NCBI GenBank assembly: GCA_008711295.1
Contig: VUYV01000216.1
Location: 801,802 to 865,801, forward strand
DNA: 64,000 nt
Reading direction: 5' to 3'
DNA from: Anarhynchus alexandrinus
Lineage: Eukaryota > Chordata > Aves > Charadriiformes > Charadriidae
A model generated the notes under the pieces. The model searched no databases, was not told where the DNA came from, and worked only from the letters and a program-made list of their open reading frames with translations. A program made the translations under genes and the position numbers. The stretch's first letter is position 1. Each line of letters starts with the position of its first letter. Positions 49,501 through 63,118 of the stretch are shown piece after piece.

Positions 49501-51564
49501 CACAATTCTGTTTCACTCCTACTTGCAAATTCCCGGAGCTCCTGTGTGTCATTTTTCATTTCTGAATCTTTCCAAATTTACTTTCATTCCTTCTCCTAAT
49601 TTCATTGGAGCCCATCGGTGCTTGTAGCAGAGCATAACAACATATATTATCCAAGCAATGGGAAACACAACCACCACATATCCCCATACAAGCCCTGAGC
49701 AGTCCACCCCAGCTCCCTGAACAGCCCGGAGCTGAATTTGAGCCAGAACAGTTGTTTTCAGGTTATTGGACTGACTCCCACTGATGCTGGCTACCAGTGG
49801 ACCGGGGCTCTGGCTTCCTCAGCACCTCTTCTTCACCTCGGTAGCTATTTGCTTTCTGGTTTTCCATTTGGAGCTCACGGATAAGTACCCTTTGGGACAT
49901 GGGTCCATTACAGCTGCAGACCCTAAACACCAGGAGCTGCCCATGCTGCCCTACAAGGTGCAAGCAGGGATCAGGCCACGAGGAGTGGGCACAGCGAAGC
50001 GGGGGGCCTGGAGGGCAAGCAGTACCTGAGCCCAGCGAGCTGCTCCCCGCTAACTCTCATTAACTTCTCCGGCTTCCCAGAGCTGCGGCCGCTCCATTCT
50101 CTGCCCGGTGGCTAAATGCTACAGCTGCCTGTCAGTATCAAAGCACGAGGTTAATGGTTATATTCGCAGCAGGAGTCTTTTTCTCAGTTCACTTCAAAAT
50201 TGATGTGTCCTGAAGGGCCAGTCATGTATTCCTTCATGCTTTAAACCCCTCCTGACTTCGTTGAGAAATTTGACTGAACGAGCAATGCAATACAAAAGTT
50301 TCAGTGCCAGCTTCAAGATTCAGGGAAACTGAAGAAAATGCTCTGGTTCATTTTAGCGGCCCTTAGAAGGTAAGCTTACAATTATTTCTATGACTATATC
50401 TTGTAGATTTTTATCACTTACAAGCAAGAGCCATTTATGCCGGGCAAAGATCAGTAATACTTTCTGTATTTCTCTCCATGTATTTTGCTTTACTACGATG
50501 ATTGTTGCTATTCTCAGCATCTGAAATAAACTGAATATTTAAAAGATATAATTTTAGCCTTGTTTTGACTGAGCTCCAGTTAATTGATCTTCCTCCATTC
50601 CCTATCTCTCCTTGGCATTGAGAAAGCCTATACACAACACTATCTGCATTTCACAGATACGGGAAACTATGGAAGAACAGGATGAAGAAGGAAGAACTAC
50701 ATAAAAAAGATTTCACCGTTTCTGAAAGGATGATCATACGGTCATGTTCAAACACAGGAGGAAATCTTGTCGATATCTGCCAATATGATGTAGAAAATAG
50801 TCAAGCCGTATTTAAACAAAGTACCAGGAAATAATTTAATAAAAATACTTATGTTAATATAATGAATTTATGCTTAGTTTTAAATTTAATGTCCTTTGGG
50901 GAGAAGGAAGAATTGAGTTGATGATAAAGGCATGAAGAATGTGAGCCTTTACTGGACTGAATCGGGTTGGCCAGAGCCAAGCTGGGTATCCACCAGCCCA
51001 GGGTTGTGCCTTCCAAGCAGCCCTCAGTTTACCGAAGGGGTTGCCCGTGCAAAGCGGGCGTGAGCCGGAGACTTTCCTCTTGTCTGTAAATGGCAGAAGC
51101 AGCAGGAGATACCAAATGCCTATGTTTCTCTCGAGGAAGTATCAAACGAAGGAGACATCAGGCACTGTGGAGAGGTATGGTGAAAAAACTGCAGATGCGA
51201 GGCTACTTTCTCTCTGCCAGGGCAAGGTGGGGGTGACAGGTCTTTGTATAGCTTCCTTTTTTCAATGATTATGCACATAAACGAGGAATAAATTAGGAAT
51301 AAGTTAGCAACAGACTAACCAGGAGATGCTCAGGAAGACTTTATTAAAAAGTCGATGCCTATGACACTTCAAAAATGAAAAATCCATGATTGTCACTTTC
51401 TTTTTGAAAATCCTATTTGAATACAGTCCTAAATATAAAGGCTTATTGTTAATTTGAAAAAAAAAAACCAAATCCAAGCCAACAGCTGAATGAGAATAGA
51501 AGTAAGTTTGAGATGGCAGTTCCCGCTTGCACTAGAACATCTGGCTAGCTGGATGGAGGTGCCA

Positions 51565-51600
51565 AAAAGCATAAAGCATAAAGGTAAAGCATAAAGGTGG
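51565..51600. repeat. Short tandem repeat, GCATAAAGGTAAA-like unit
   Basis: Three imperfect head-to-tail copies of an AAAGCATAAAGGT-like unit. No function apparent. Confidence 0.8.
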
Positions 51601-54600
51601 GAGCAGGAAGCCATGTTTTCCAGAGGTTGGTAGTGACAGTGGTGCTTAATCTGTAGACCTTCACTACCCAAAAGAGCTAATGCCTGGTTTTTATGAGGGC
51701 TGAAGACCCTGAAAAGCTGGAACTTCTAAGGGGGCAGGGGGTTAGCCCTTTAGCATCTGAACCATTATTTGTCTGAGGCTGAGCATGCAGAAAAGTGAGC
51801 CCTCCTAAATCTGTGTGCAATCCTGAAAACGCTGACTTTAACTTTTTAACCCTCTGCTAATTTGCCAAAGCAATTTTTTATTTCGCAGCTCACTGTACCT
51901 GCAGGATGTACCCTGCTAGATGACTGCAGCCTCTCTAGGGGAAATACCTTTTCCATCTACAGAAACAAATGTTATCAAGCTGGCAGACCGAACGGAGAGA
52001 GCTCGCTTCATGCCCAGAGACACCCGCCTCGGGCGTCACGTCCCTGACATTCAGCTTGCACTGCCTGTGGCTTTGCCCCTCCCAGGCTGCTATTATCAGC
52101 CTTCCTATATTCTCACGTTCAGTATATCTGCCAACAGATGTAGCAAAATTAAACCACATCTGTTGGATAATGTCTTAAGTTTCCTGTGCTGTTTAGGTCT
52201 CTTTGGCCTACAGTCTCCAAAGACAGATTTAAACTGCTGGTTTGCCTACAGCTTCAATCAGAGCGGCTCGCAGAGCTACGTGTGTGTGTGTGAGAGCCTT
52301 CCCCTGAAGTAATTTTCCTTGTTCCCTGTTTACAACAACCAGGCACTTCAGCACAAACTGTTTTTGACAGGGGAATAACATGCGTATACTGTGCGGGAAT
52401 ATTTAGCACGAAAGATGTTCACTTTGCTGGAATTTGCATAGGAAAACTCTGCCCAGAGCCCTGACTGCGGAGCCTCGTCTGATCTGCAGTAAGTGCAAAT
52501 GGACAAACAAATTATTTCCATTCCCCAGGACACTGTGCAGAATTTGCACAATTTCAAAGCTAGCTGGGAGGAGGAGTTTTGCAAAGCCTTGGGGCAGGGT
52601 ACTCAGAGGGGTTGTGAAATGCCAAAAGGATTTCGCAGTGGGCAAAACAAAGGTTATGTTTTAATACAGGAGAAAGATCTCAGATAATCAAGGGAGATCT
52701 TAAGATTTCCTCCTGCTGCTCACCACTTGATGCTACCAAAACATATGTTTTGTTACCTCTCAGGAGGCACGAATTAATGCTGTATTTGGCTGCCAGTGAG
52801 TTTCTATTGGTTTTCTTCTATTCAGCAATCACTGTCCTAGCGATGTCTCAATTCTCGCACAGGAAAGAATGTTTTTACTGATAAAATTCCCCTAGGAATA
52901 ACACCAAGTAGCATTCAATTCAGCCAAAAAATATGCAGGCATATTACCAAATTGTTAGCTATTTGGACAACGAAGAATCTACATATAATCAGTCTTTTTT
53001 TATTATTTATTTCTTATTTCTTTTTTCCTTTTTTGGACTTTGAGAAGCAAATCCCATTCCCCTTTGGGCTTCTCTGCTGGGCGTAAGAAGATCTCTCCTC
53101 TGCCTCTATCCCACATCACACTCATCCCCATCCTGGAAGCTGTCACTCAGCTGGCCGTGTGAGACAACAGCCCTGTAACCAGTCTTGCTGGGCTGTGAAC
53201 AGAGAATGTTTTCTATTTGTATTACATGGTGCTAAGTAAATGTTAGTATTTTCTTGATAAGAGTAGTTCTTAGTAATGAAAGAAACCATGTGGTAGGCAT
53301 GAACCTTGGTGTGCCCTTAATCCATTAAATGGGCAAACTGAAGAGACAGTTCAGGGTCCAGTGCCTGACTATTCCTTGCTCTGCCAGAGCAGATTTCTGC
53401 CCTATTTGAAAGAAGTGATATCTATTCCAAGAGATAATGCAGTCGCTTGATTTTCTGTGTCTCCATGCCCCAGCTTGAAATTCATAAAGAAGAGATTCCC
53501 TGAAGTTATTTAATAGTAAGCAGTTCTGAGAAAGCCAGAAATCAAATATAATAGATATTTTCTGGTACTGGGATGTTTATGTGGACATGGAAAAGGATTA
53601 GACGATCTCTTTAGCTCCCTGCTAGACCGTCTCCTATGATTATATGCAATCCAAAAAACCCTAAATCAGTCAGCCAATACTTCTAAATACTCCACGGTTC
53701 CCTTTTTTCCCCAAGTACTATTTCCGATGGCAGAGAAGGGTGACTTGGTTGGTTTTTAAGGTGTGAGCTGAAAGACTGGAGTTGGTTTTCATTTATCCCA
53801 AGCTGTTTTACCGACTATTCATCCCTTCAGTAAACTGTGGGTCATGGAATGGTCAGTTCTCTTGCTCTTTGGGCTGATCTGGCATTTAATCTTCAGAAAT
53901 TTAGGTGTGGGCTATTTGAGTCCTAGTTCCAGCCGCAGTGCTGAATTCCTCTATAGCTATTAGCATATCCTTAATGCTTCCTGTCTCAGCCATCACTGCC
54001 CCTAAGTAGCTGCTACCACTTCATCATTCTTTCATTTCCTCTGCTGTTGACCACTGGCCATCTGTGAATTGCTGTTCCTTGGCCACTAACCACAGGTTTC
54101 TAGGGAGAAACGTAATTTATAGACTTCTATTTTTCTACAGATCCTCAGACTACTCCATCTTCCATATTATAATCCACATTATAATGTAGTATATCACAAT
54201 TTGTCCCACCTCCCAAAGCAGAACATCAATGCCATGGTCCGCACTCCCTTCCCTTTGTCCTACACTGTCTTTCTGCCCTGGGGTCCCAATTGTATGCCCA
54301 CATTTTCCTGCCTTACCTCCACAAACCAGGAGCCCAGGCCATAGTTTGTTGTCTCCATAAATAAAAAAATCTGAATCTTGGTCTTACTCTCCTTTACATT
54401 AGTTGTCATTTTAATTATGCAATAATTTCAATGAAACCCACGGTGCTATTTTGGAGCTGGTGTAATTAAGATGAGAAGCCTCCTCTTTCTACACTGTTAA
54501 GTAAATTGTTATCAGATGACATCTGCATGATGACATGTGTGAAGAGAGGCAGCGGTCCCAGCTCACCTTGCATTTGGCACTTGCAGGGAGCTCTTACCTG

Positions 54601-56106
54601 CCTGCTACTGCTCACATTGCTTCCTTTCATACCACGACTCTGTTTTTGTAGGTTCAGACCCTCAGTTAAATTAGAACGTTATCATAGTTCTCCAGAAAAA
54701 TCATAAGAGCAAATGAAGGTTAGAGAGTGCTATGGTATCCATGCTTCTTTCTACTTTTCAGTATCAACTGTGGCACCCTTGCTTTAGATACTGTGGTAGA
54801 AAGTAAGGCAGGGCACAGCCTGACTTGGTAGTTCCAGATTTATTTATTTATCCTACCTCCAACAGGACTTCGCAAAATACTACAAGTATTTTCAGGAAAA
54901 TATATTTATTCAAAATCTTCCAGTATTTCCTCAAAGGTTAAAAAAAGGTGGATTCAATTCTTACAAAACATTTATTTCCCTCATCCCATTTTGTTGCTGA
55001 AAGGGAAAAAAACCATTGACAGAAGAAAGAAAAATCCTAAAAAGATAAGTAATGAAAAATAAATTAAAAACAGTTCTGACAACCCCTTAGCTCTGGTCCC
55101 AGAAAAACTTGTAAGCAGTATCAAGCTAAGCAGAATTTTAATCGAATATTTTTAACTAAAAAAAGGGCTTGCTTTAGAGGTTCTGCTCAACAGGGGTGGC
55201 TCACATTTACTGCGTACTCCATATCTACTACTGGTCATGCCTTCTCTTCCAACTTCCAAGACAAAGCTGCCTTCCCAAAGAGTAGTGGCTGGTTTGTAGG
55301 TCACCTGCTTTGCTTCCCCTTTGACTTTTCTGTACAGCTCTTCACAGTTTTTTCTGTGCTTCCTCCCCCTTCTGCCCTTTTTCCACCCCTAGTTTCTAGA
55401 GGGCATTACAGCATTGTTCCTGCTCACTTTTCAGCTATTGAGAGACGTATATTTTTAGCAAACGTATCTCTTCTCATCTACTTGGAGGCAAGTGATCGTG
55501 ATAGTGGGAGGGAACCACAGACAGACTGGATCATCATGCTTCCTAATGGCAGACTAACTTTTGCATCTTAGCCTTGGGATGGGTGGCAGGAGGGGGATTT
55601 TCCTGACACCCAGCGCTGCCCAGTGAGAACTCACAGGAACCCTTCTGCCAACGCCCAAATCAGTTTTCAATCAAATTATACCATGTGCTTAGTTTAAAAG
55701 CAGGGAGATTTTAAAATTGTGACACAGTAGCAATTCATTTTGTTCTTTTCAGAGTCTTATCAGATATCCAGATAACAGATTCAAATCTTTTTTTCCTGCA
55801 GTTTGTTATGAGGTATAGAAACCTTTTTGTTTCCCTTTTTTGATAAAAAATGGTTTCTGGTCTGACACGATTGTAGACCTGAAATACTAAGTAAAATATA
55901 AAATATAATTTTAAAAAAGAGTAGGTATTGATAACACTCAACCTGACTGAAATATAGAGATTTAGAGGCAGTAAACTGGTGCCTTTTCTCTACATAGCTG
56001 AAATGAGAATAGGATGCTTACAAAGCGAATTAAAAAGGCAAGACAAAAAATGCTGGTTTTCCTTTTCATGGAATTGTAATGTCAGTATTAGAACTATTAG
56101 TTTAAC

Positions 56107-56127
56107 ATATATATATATATATATATA
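56107..56127. repeat. (AT)n microsatellite
   Basis: About ten perfect AT dinucleotides in intergenic sequence. Confidence 0.96.
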
Positions 56128-59100
56128 GACTGCTTATCAAGGAAAAAACCAACCATCATATTGTTTAAGCAGGGAAATGACCATCACTCAATAGGTGGGA
56201 CAGACCGGCTTTTCCACAGCACCTGGCTCAGATGTCACCTATTCAAGATGTCAGATTACATGGATGGGCAAGTAAAGGGAACGTAATTGTAGTGCGAGTT
56301 CATTTGTTGCTTTGGGGCTTTGCAATATGGAAGAAAAATGGAGAGGACATGCAGAAGATAATATTCAAGTTAAGTGGAAATAACTATAATGAATCAGGCT
56401 GTCAAAACCTAAGCTTAATACTGGATACTTTCTTAAGCCTGAGCATTAGAATTCAAAACATTTTGTACATACAAATTTTTTTGTGTATCCTTATGTGGAA
56501 AGTGGACTAAATCTTGGATTCTTTCCTGATAAATATGCAAAAGGTTAATATATTCCAGCACATACAGGCCTTGTTTCACACAATTTGAGCAATTTAGTTA
56601 TGCAAGTATTAGATATGCAGCGGGTAACTCCAACCAGGAACTATGGTTTAATATAGTTTAGCGTCAACGACTTGACAAACTGACAGGTAAGCTAGAACGT
56701 TTCAAGTCAAAAGTAAAAAATAGGCAGAACAGCATGATTTATAGAGAACAAAAGTTCATCCTTGCGTCCGCTCCTAGTTATACTCGCATGAATCAGAAGT
56801 AACCCCAACGAAACAAGATTGGAGGAGCAGACATTTGCTGTTGAACTGCACAAGTCCTGGAAAAGGAACTTCAGTGCTCTTGATATTTACATTTGCCTTT
56901 TAATGTCATCCTTCAGATTTTCATGTTTAGTGTTCTGTACAGATTTAACTGGGCTCCCAGGCAAAAAATGCATAATTATGAAGTTTTCTAAAACCTGTAT
57001 TATTTAATTCACTGACCATCTGCTGAATAAATACCTAATTAATCCTCTTTGTTATTTATAGATCATATCACTATATGTTCCAAAAAGAGCTGCTTCAGTC
57101 TTTTGGGTAAACACTGAATAAATCTGCAATAAAAATGTTTAGGTGTTTTTAAAGTAAATTTAAATAAACACTTCTATAATGCAGCAAAGACATTAAAATG
57201 GCTTTTTTGTTGTTGTTGTTGAATCCTTTATAAATGAAGGAAAAATGGCATGCCATTTGTTGCTCTTTTACACGAGCAAGACAGAACTCAGACCTCAGAA
57301 CTGCCTGTGACAGTGCTGTGGAAAGCATTTGGTGTTCAAAGTCAGAAGTACACAGCTGATCCTTCTCCGCCTAACACGTACATGGCGAACACACGCTTGG
57401 CATAAGAAAGGAAACGCCAAAATGACGGGCTGGAGCCTGACAAGGAATAAGATTATTGCTATTGCCATGCTTACCCATGGACAGCCCCTCACGAACACGC
57501 ACCATTTCACGTGCTACAAACAGGGTCGCAATCTGATCTTGTCACTAGGAGGCTCATGGAAGGGAAAAGGGTGAAAACAGACTGATAGTAACCGGAGAAA
57601 GAAAACCTTGGCTTGCTGTCGCTGAGTTTGGGATCTTCCCTGCCTGAGTCACTCTCCGCTTCCGCTGCCTGCCACGAAGGCGAATTACGTTTGCAAGCCG
57701 GAGTGCCCGGCTGTGCTCGCGAGCTGTCTGCCTGCATAGTCAGGGGCCAAAGCATCTCAGCCAGCAAAGAATGTCCCCTCACTTACGCCAGCCTAACTTG
57801 CCACGCTTGCTACGTGTAACACGTAGATGTGTTTCCAGCATGTTGCTCCTATAGCTGATGACCACCTTTTGTCGAAGTGTAAAAAGAGAATATGGAGGAC
57901 AATTTGGGCAAACCAGAGTTTATTGGAGTGGGCCTGCAACGGGATGACAGAAGCGCTTTTCTCCTCGTTGCAATCTTAGGAAAGCTACACTGTAAATCTC
58001 TTTTTCCAACCTTTTAATAAGGTTAATAATACACAAGATCTTGCAGATATGTATTTTCAGTTAGCCTGTACAGGCCTTCCACCAAACATCAAAAACGTCT
58101 AAGTGGAAGGATGCTCCCTGCCTGCTAAACAGATGCATTTCTGATGATCAATGTCTGCTCCTGTGTACAGGGGCATTTTGTGCATTACATTTTATACAAT
58201 ATTTGCACAGATCTGGAAGGCGGTAAACCATTTCTTCTTATTGGGTTACAGCTGTTCCTCCGTGATTTCTGAGCTAAATACTCGTTAAGTCATTCTTATC
58301 AACAAATTAATATGTGTGTTTTTTTAAGAACCCACTCAGAATGCTAATTTTAGGAAGACATTTGAACGAGAAGCAAAATTTCTCTATATGCAATTTATAT
58401 ATGCACTTGAAAATGTGATTTTGTAATGAAATGCTGAGAGATCCTTAATTATTGCAGCTTTAGTGGCGCCATTATAATACTAAGAAGAGACCATCTAAAG
58501 AATAATTCCCTTCAGCAGCGATTTGCTGACTACACACCTGCTTCAGCAAATGAACACAGAATACAGTGTCACAGCATCCTTTTGACTTAGTGCTGCTTTC
58601 CCACTCCCTTGGTCTCAGTATATCTTGCACATGACTGACAAGTATATCTGCAAAATAATAAAATGTGAGGAAAAAAATAGCCTTCTAGTTAGTGTTTCTG
58701 CTGATGTATTAATTCATTTCACTTCCTGTGTGATATCACCATTATGTCTAAGCAGATTTTATGAGAAGGCTCACTGAAGTGAAAATCAAGCCAATGAATC
58801 GTTTAATATGAACTAATGAAAACCAGATATAAAAGGCTTTCACAACTGGTTTGGAGCTTTAATTGTCAAGCTGATGTAAATTCAGAGCACTCCTAAGTAA
58901 AGCAAAGGGACTGCAATGCAGAAAATGGGATCGCTTTGTGATAATTGGTTTTAATTAAATAGCCATATAAGCAGCTCTGTCCTGCAAGATACTAAGTGAA
59001 ATAAAGAGTTTGCAAGGTAAAAGCTGGAATTGCTAAAGAGTGTGAAAATGGCGACTGCATTATCATTTGTGCCTTCTGCCTTGTACTTCAGCTACAACTG

Positions 59101-59519
59101 CTGATCAATGCATCTTGCTATAACTTAAATAATTGATCTTGTCACAGTGGCATTTATTTTTGCCAGATCAACAAATGCTTCTTCACTGTACAACCTGAAA
59201 CCCAAACGAATGGGGTATGTCTGATTTCGTGTTTGAGCCTCTCCCACTGTTACACTGCAGTGATGCTCGTACTGCCCAGTCATGGGCTTGGAGTCCACTG
59301 TCTCAGCGTGTTCGTCCCTTGACTGTACTCATTAAACTCCTGCTGGGGTGAACTATGCCCACAGACAAATGTCAGTATGATTTCTGTGAGACGCTTTGTG
59401 TTTCCACATTGATAGGCACTTAACAAATAAAAAAGAAGAAAAATGAAGTGTATAACACTTTTCCCCCTAGCTGTGTAGTAGAAACACTGAAGAAGATTTG
59501 AGAAAAGTATGTTGCATTT

Positions 59520-59568
59520 TATCTATAGCTATCTACAGCTGTCTATAGCTATCTATATATCTATAACT
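59520..59568. repeat. CTATAG/CTATCTA degenerate repeat
   Basis: Alternating ATCTATAGCT and ATCTACAGCT words that are partly palindromic (TATAGCTATC), followed by ATCTATATATCTATA. It looks like a decayed tetranucleotide CTAT microsatellite. Confidence 0.8.
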
Positions 59569-62349
59569 TCGCATTTTACGTAACAATCCTGGGAAGCAGT
59601 GGCTATAGTACACTCTGTAGAGTTCACTCTTCACTAGTTTTTTTTTCTTATATTGTTTTCATGTGCCTTCAGTGGGTATTTAATATTCAGATTCGATAAT
59701 GCTTCCCACCCACCTTGCTCTTATCTTGTACTGGTGGAAACAGTCAACCTGTAGATGCTGCAAGGGAGGATCGAGCCCTATATTCCTAAAAGCACCATGC
59801 TGAATGACACCTGCTTTTCAGATTACTTAAATTCCACGTGGCCCACATGAATTGAAAGACATATTTAACCAGAATTCAGTGTTATGTAACAAAAGTCACG
59901 CAGAAAGGAGGGGAAAAGTATCTCCTCACACTGAAGGGATTAACAAAGCTTCCTTTTATGGAATTTAAGGTTTTATTATGTGCCGAGGCTTAACTACCCT
60001 TCAGGACACTGGTCTAGATCAGAATAAGTTCTATTCCAGTACTCGCCTAATTTTGGCAATCTTTCATAGTTCAATATACACTTTTAGCTAAAGTAATTTT
60101 TAGATTTTTAAGCTAAAAGATAATTACTTTGAGGTAAAGAAAACTTGAAAAATCATATCCATCGAAACCCTCCATTTAAAAAGGCACCACAGCAGAATTC
60201 AAGGAAAGAAGGGATTCCTTACTGTATGACACAGGGAAAAGCCACACAGCGGTACACCTGGGCAACCTGTACACATTGATCCAAACTGAGGAGGGAGAAA
60301 GACTGCTCTGGAGTATGCTTCAGTTTCCATGGGACCATTCCACCACTTTCATAACACCTAAATGCAGTCTTCTCTTGCTGTGTCCTCACCCTTTTCTGTT
60401 TACTGCCAGGAGAATTGGTGCTCAGCCTAGATAAACAGCAGGAGTCAGAGGAAGATGCTCTGAGCACCACAGAGATCCTTGTAGAAGGATCTTTGCTAAA
60501 TACAAACACTCAGCTGCTTCCCACATTATGGTCTCCATTTCTCTTGCACCCAGCTGCTGGTGCTCCTGATTTTTCCCTGTTCTGAGATAAAGTTTTAGGT
60601 GCCCATTCTTTGCTTTCAGAAACATGACAGTCCTTTTGCTTCAGAAAGTCAAGACATTATGAGCCACAGAGCTGGAATTATGTTGGAAAAAAACTGCCTG
60701 ATGTCACTGAGCTCCCTCAAGCCAGAGGACAAAACCCTGAAGTCATATAAACTGTGGAAAACCCAAGGATTTGTCCTGGTGCTGGTACCACAACATGGGT
60801 AGAGTTTGATGTCATACCATCTCATCACTGGCCAGAAGACCACTTAGAATTTTGCTTTCCATCATGGTGTTGAGAGAAGGGTTATCACAAGCTGTGGGAA
60901 GAAAATGGGTCCACAATCCATTTTTGCAAAATGTTTAGGAAGCTGGAGAAAGTTTATGACAGTGTCTTGTGATTCAACTATGCAGCTTAGGAGGGCACAG
61001 TTGTTCCTTGTGCAGGATGTCCCTTGGCGGTATAGTTACTGCTCTCTCTCTGAGAAGAAGGTGAATTGCAGTTGCCTAGTAGCTTTTTGTGGCATGTTGA
61101 ATTCCATCCTGCTTGTTGAAACATACAGTCTAAAATGAGTGAAGAATAATGTTTGATAGGTTCTATTTAGCATGCACGTTCATCGATCTCAGGGGAACCC
61201 GGAATAGAAAGGTCCATGAGGAAGGTAACAATCCATAAAAATCAAATGTAACAGTGTGCCTAATACTTAGTGGCAGAATCAATATCTGAAAGACTTTCTG
61301 TTTTGATGGCTTTGAGTGATGCCACAGAAATCTTACTGCTGCAAGGCTGATGAATGGAGTCAGAAGCGGTGATCTGACAAACATGGGTGAAAATGAACTC
61401 AGAATCTGGCCTCCCCAAACAAGACTGACTTTAATCATTTCATTCATGAAGATAAAGTAGCTACAGGAAATCTAGTTTTATCTGGAGCACTCCTGTTTCA
61501 ATTGATTGGTCTTGTCATGTATTGGAAATATGCTTTAGCCCACAAACATCAGCATTTTCTTTGGAAAGGTTTGACATGACTAGCTGACGTTGTTTGGAGA
61601 TGCAACAAATTTATACCACACTTAGTATTCACTTCTGAAACAGCAAAACATTCTGCAGAACGTGGAACTTTCTGTTCCTGCCAGCTTTATTCTCACTTTC
61701 CTCTGTTGTGTGTGCTTGGGTTAAAAAAGCCACCTGAATTAAGCACATTTTGATTTTTTTTTTTTCAAGGCAAAGTTAATTTTGTGTTTTCCTCATATAT
61801 CTTCATTATGGTGTACATAATTATCAGGCCATCCAAAGCAAACTCTTTGTTTAATGCATACAGAAGTACAAGTACATATGCTCTGTCTCATTATTTCTCC
61901 ATTTTCACTGGAAAAATTAAAGAAAAGAGCTAGCTACAGCGTACAGTTGAGTGGATGAAGGACCCAGTCTTTGGAATTCATTTACCCATATGTCTCCCTA
62001 ATTATATATTATTTTTTGAAGTACTCGGCACATACTCTTCAGCATGGCTAGCTTTCTTCTGTCTACCCATTAGCGGAAGCAGCGTTACAGATTGCATTTG
62101 CTCTCAGATTAGCACAGTCGGTCTCCTCCGTGCGGTGGAGCACTCAGAGAGATGAATCAAGCAACAGCCTTTGCAGGCAGTGGCATTTCTGGTACGGATA
62201 CCTGGTGGCTCCTGCCTCAGCTCTACCTGGATCACTTCCTCGGAGAGCACACGCTGTGAAAGCCTGTCGCTTTTCCCCACCAGATGGCAATGCGACAGCA
62301 AGAGGCCTACTTCGTCTGGTAGGAGGGAAGCAAACAGCACTTTCCTTGA

Positions 62350-62415
62350 TGCAAGTCATTTCCATGTGGAAATTCACCCGGTTGCAAGTCATTTCCAAGT
62401 CATTTCCATTTCATG
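62350..62415. repeat. Short tandem repeat, GCAAGTCATTTCCA unit
   Basis: GCAAGTCATTTCCA occurs at about 62351 and again at about 62384, followed directly by AAGTCATTTCCA and a partial ATTTCATGGA. It is a small, recent-looking duplication cluster. Confidence 0.85.
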
Positions 62416-62961
62416 GATGACGGATGTGCTTGGAAGAGCGTTCTTGCTTACTGCTTTCCTCCCCATCTTTTTTTTTTTCTCTTATTCAGTCTTTTGATTT
62501 TTTTCTACATTACCTACTGTTGTTTACAGCTAGAATGTTCATTTATCTTTCCTACATTAAAGCAGGCTTTTATTCTCTCCTTTGCATTGTAATCATGCAT
62601 AGCGAAGCATAATAACAATACTTATCCTGTACATAAGGCTTAACATCTTCAAAGCACTGTAAAAGATATCCCCACTCCTGCGAGGTCGGTAAGCAGAGTC
62701 AGCTGTGTGTTACGGCGAGAGCAAGAGAAGCAGCCAGGTAAGTAACGCAGCTGAGGACAGACCAAATTAGCAGCAACCATGATTCAGAAGTTCTTTCCAA
62801 TCTTAGGTGTCGACCATTAGATAACACAACTCTGTTGCTGTATTTACAGCTGTTTCTCTTTGTTCTCTTTCAAACATCCAAACCCCCGTTTTGTCTTTAT
62901 TTTGGAAGCACATTTCTTACTTCATTTCACCTCAGAATACGACAGGATTTTTTTTCCTCTA

Positions 62962-63118
62962 CTTGTATTTCAAAGCAGAATTCTTTTGCTGCTCAACTAA
63001 AGCAAGGTTCTTCTTACTGGTACCTCTTTTTGTAGTTCAAAGCAGGATTTTTTGACTTCTTGTAGTTCAAAGCAGTGGTCTTCCTCTTGTAGTCTAAAAC
63101 CAGGGTTCTTTTTAGCTC
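62962..63118. repeat. Minisatellite, about 28-33 bp unit
   Basis: Five imperfect copies of a unit built on CTTGTAGTTCAAAGCAGG followed by a T/C-rich half (starts near 62962, 62994, 63026, 63059 and 63086). Copies three and four share 15 or more identical bases; the outer copies are more diverged. No open frame runs through it in a way that suggests a protein repeat. Confidence 0.75.
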
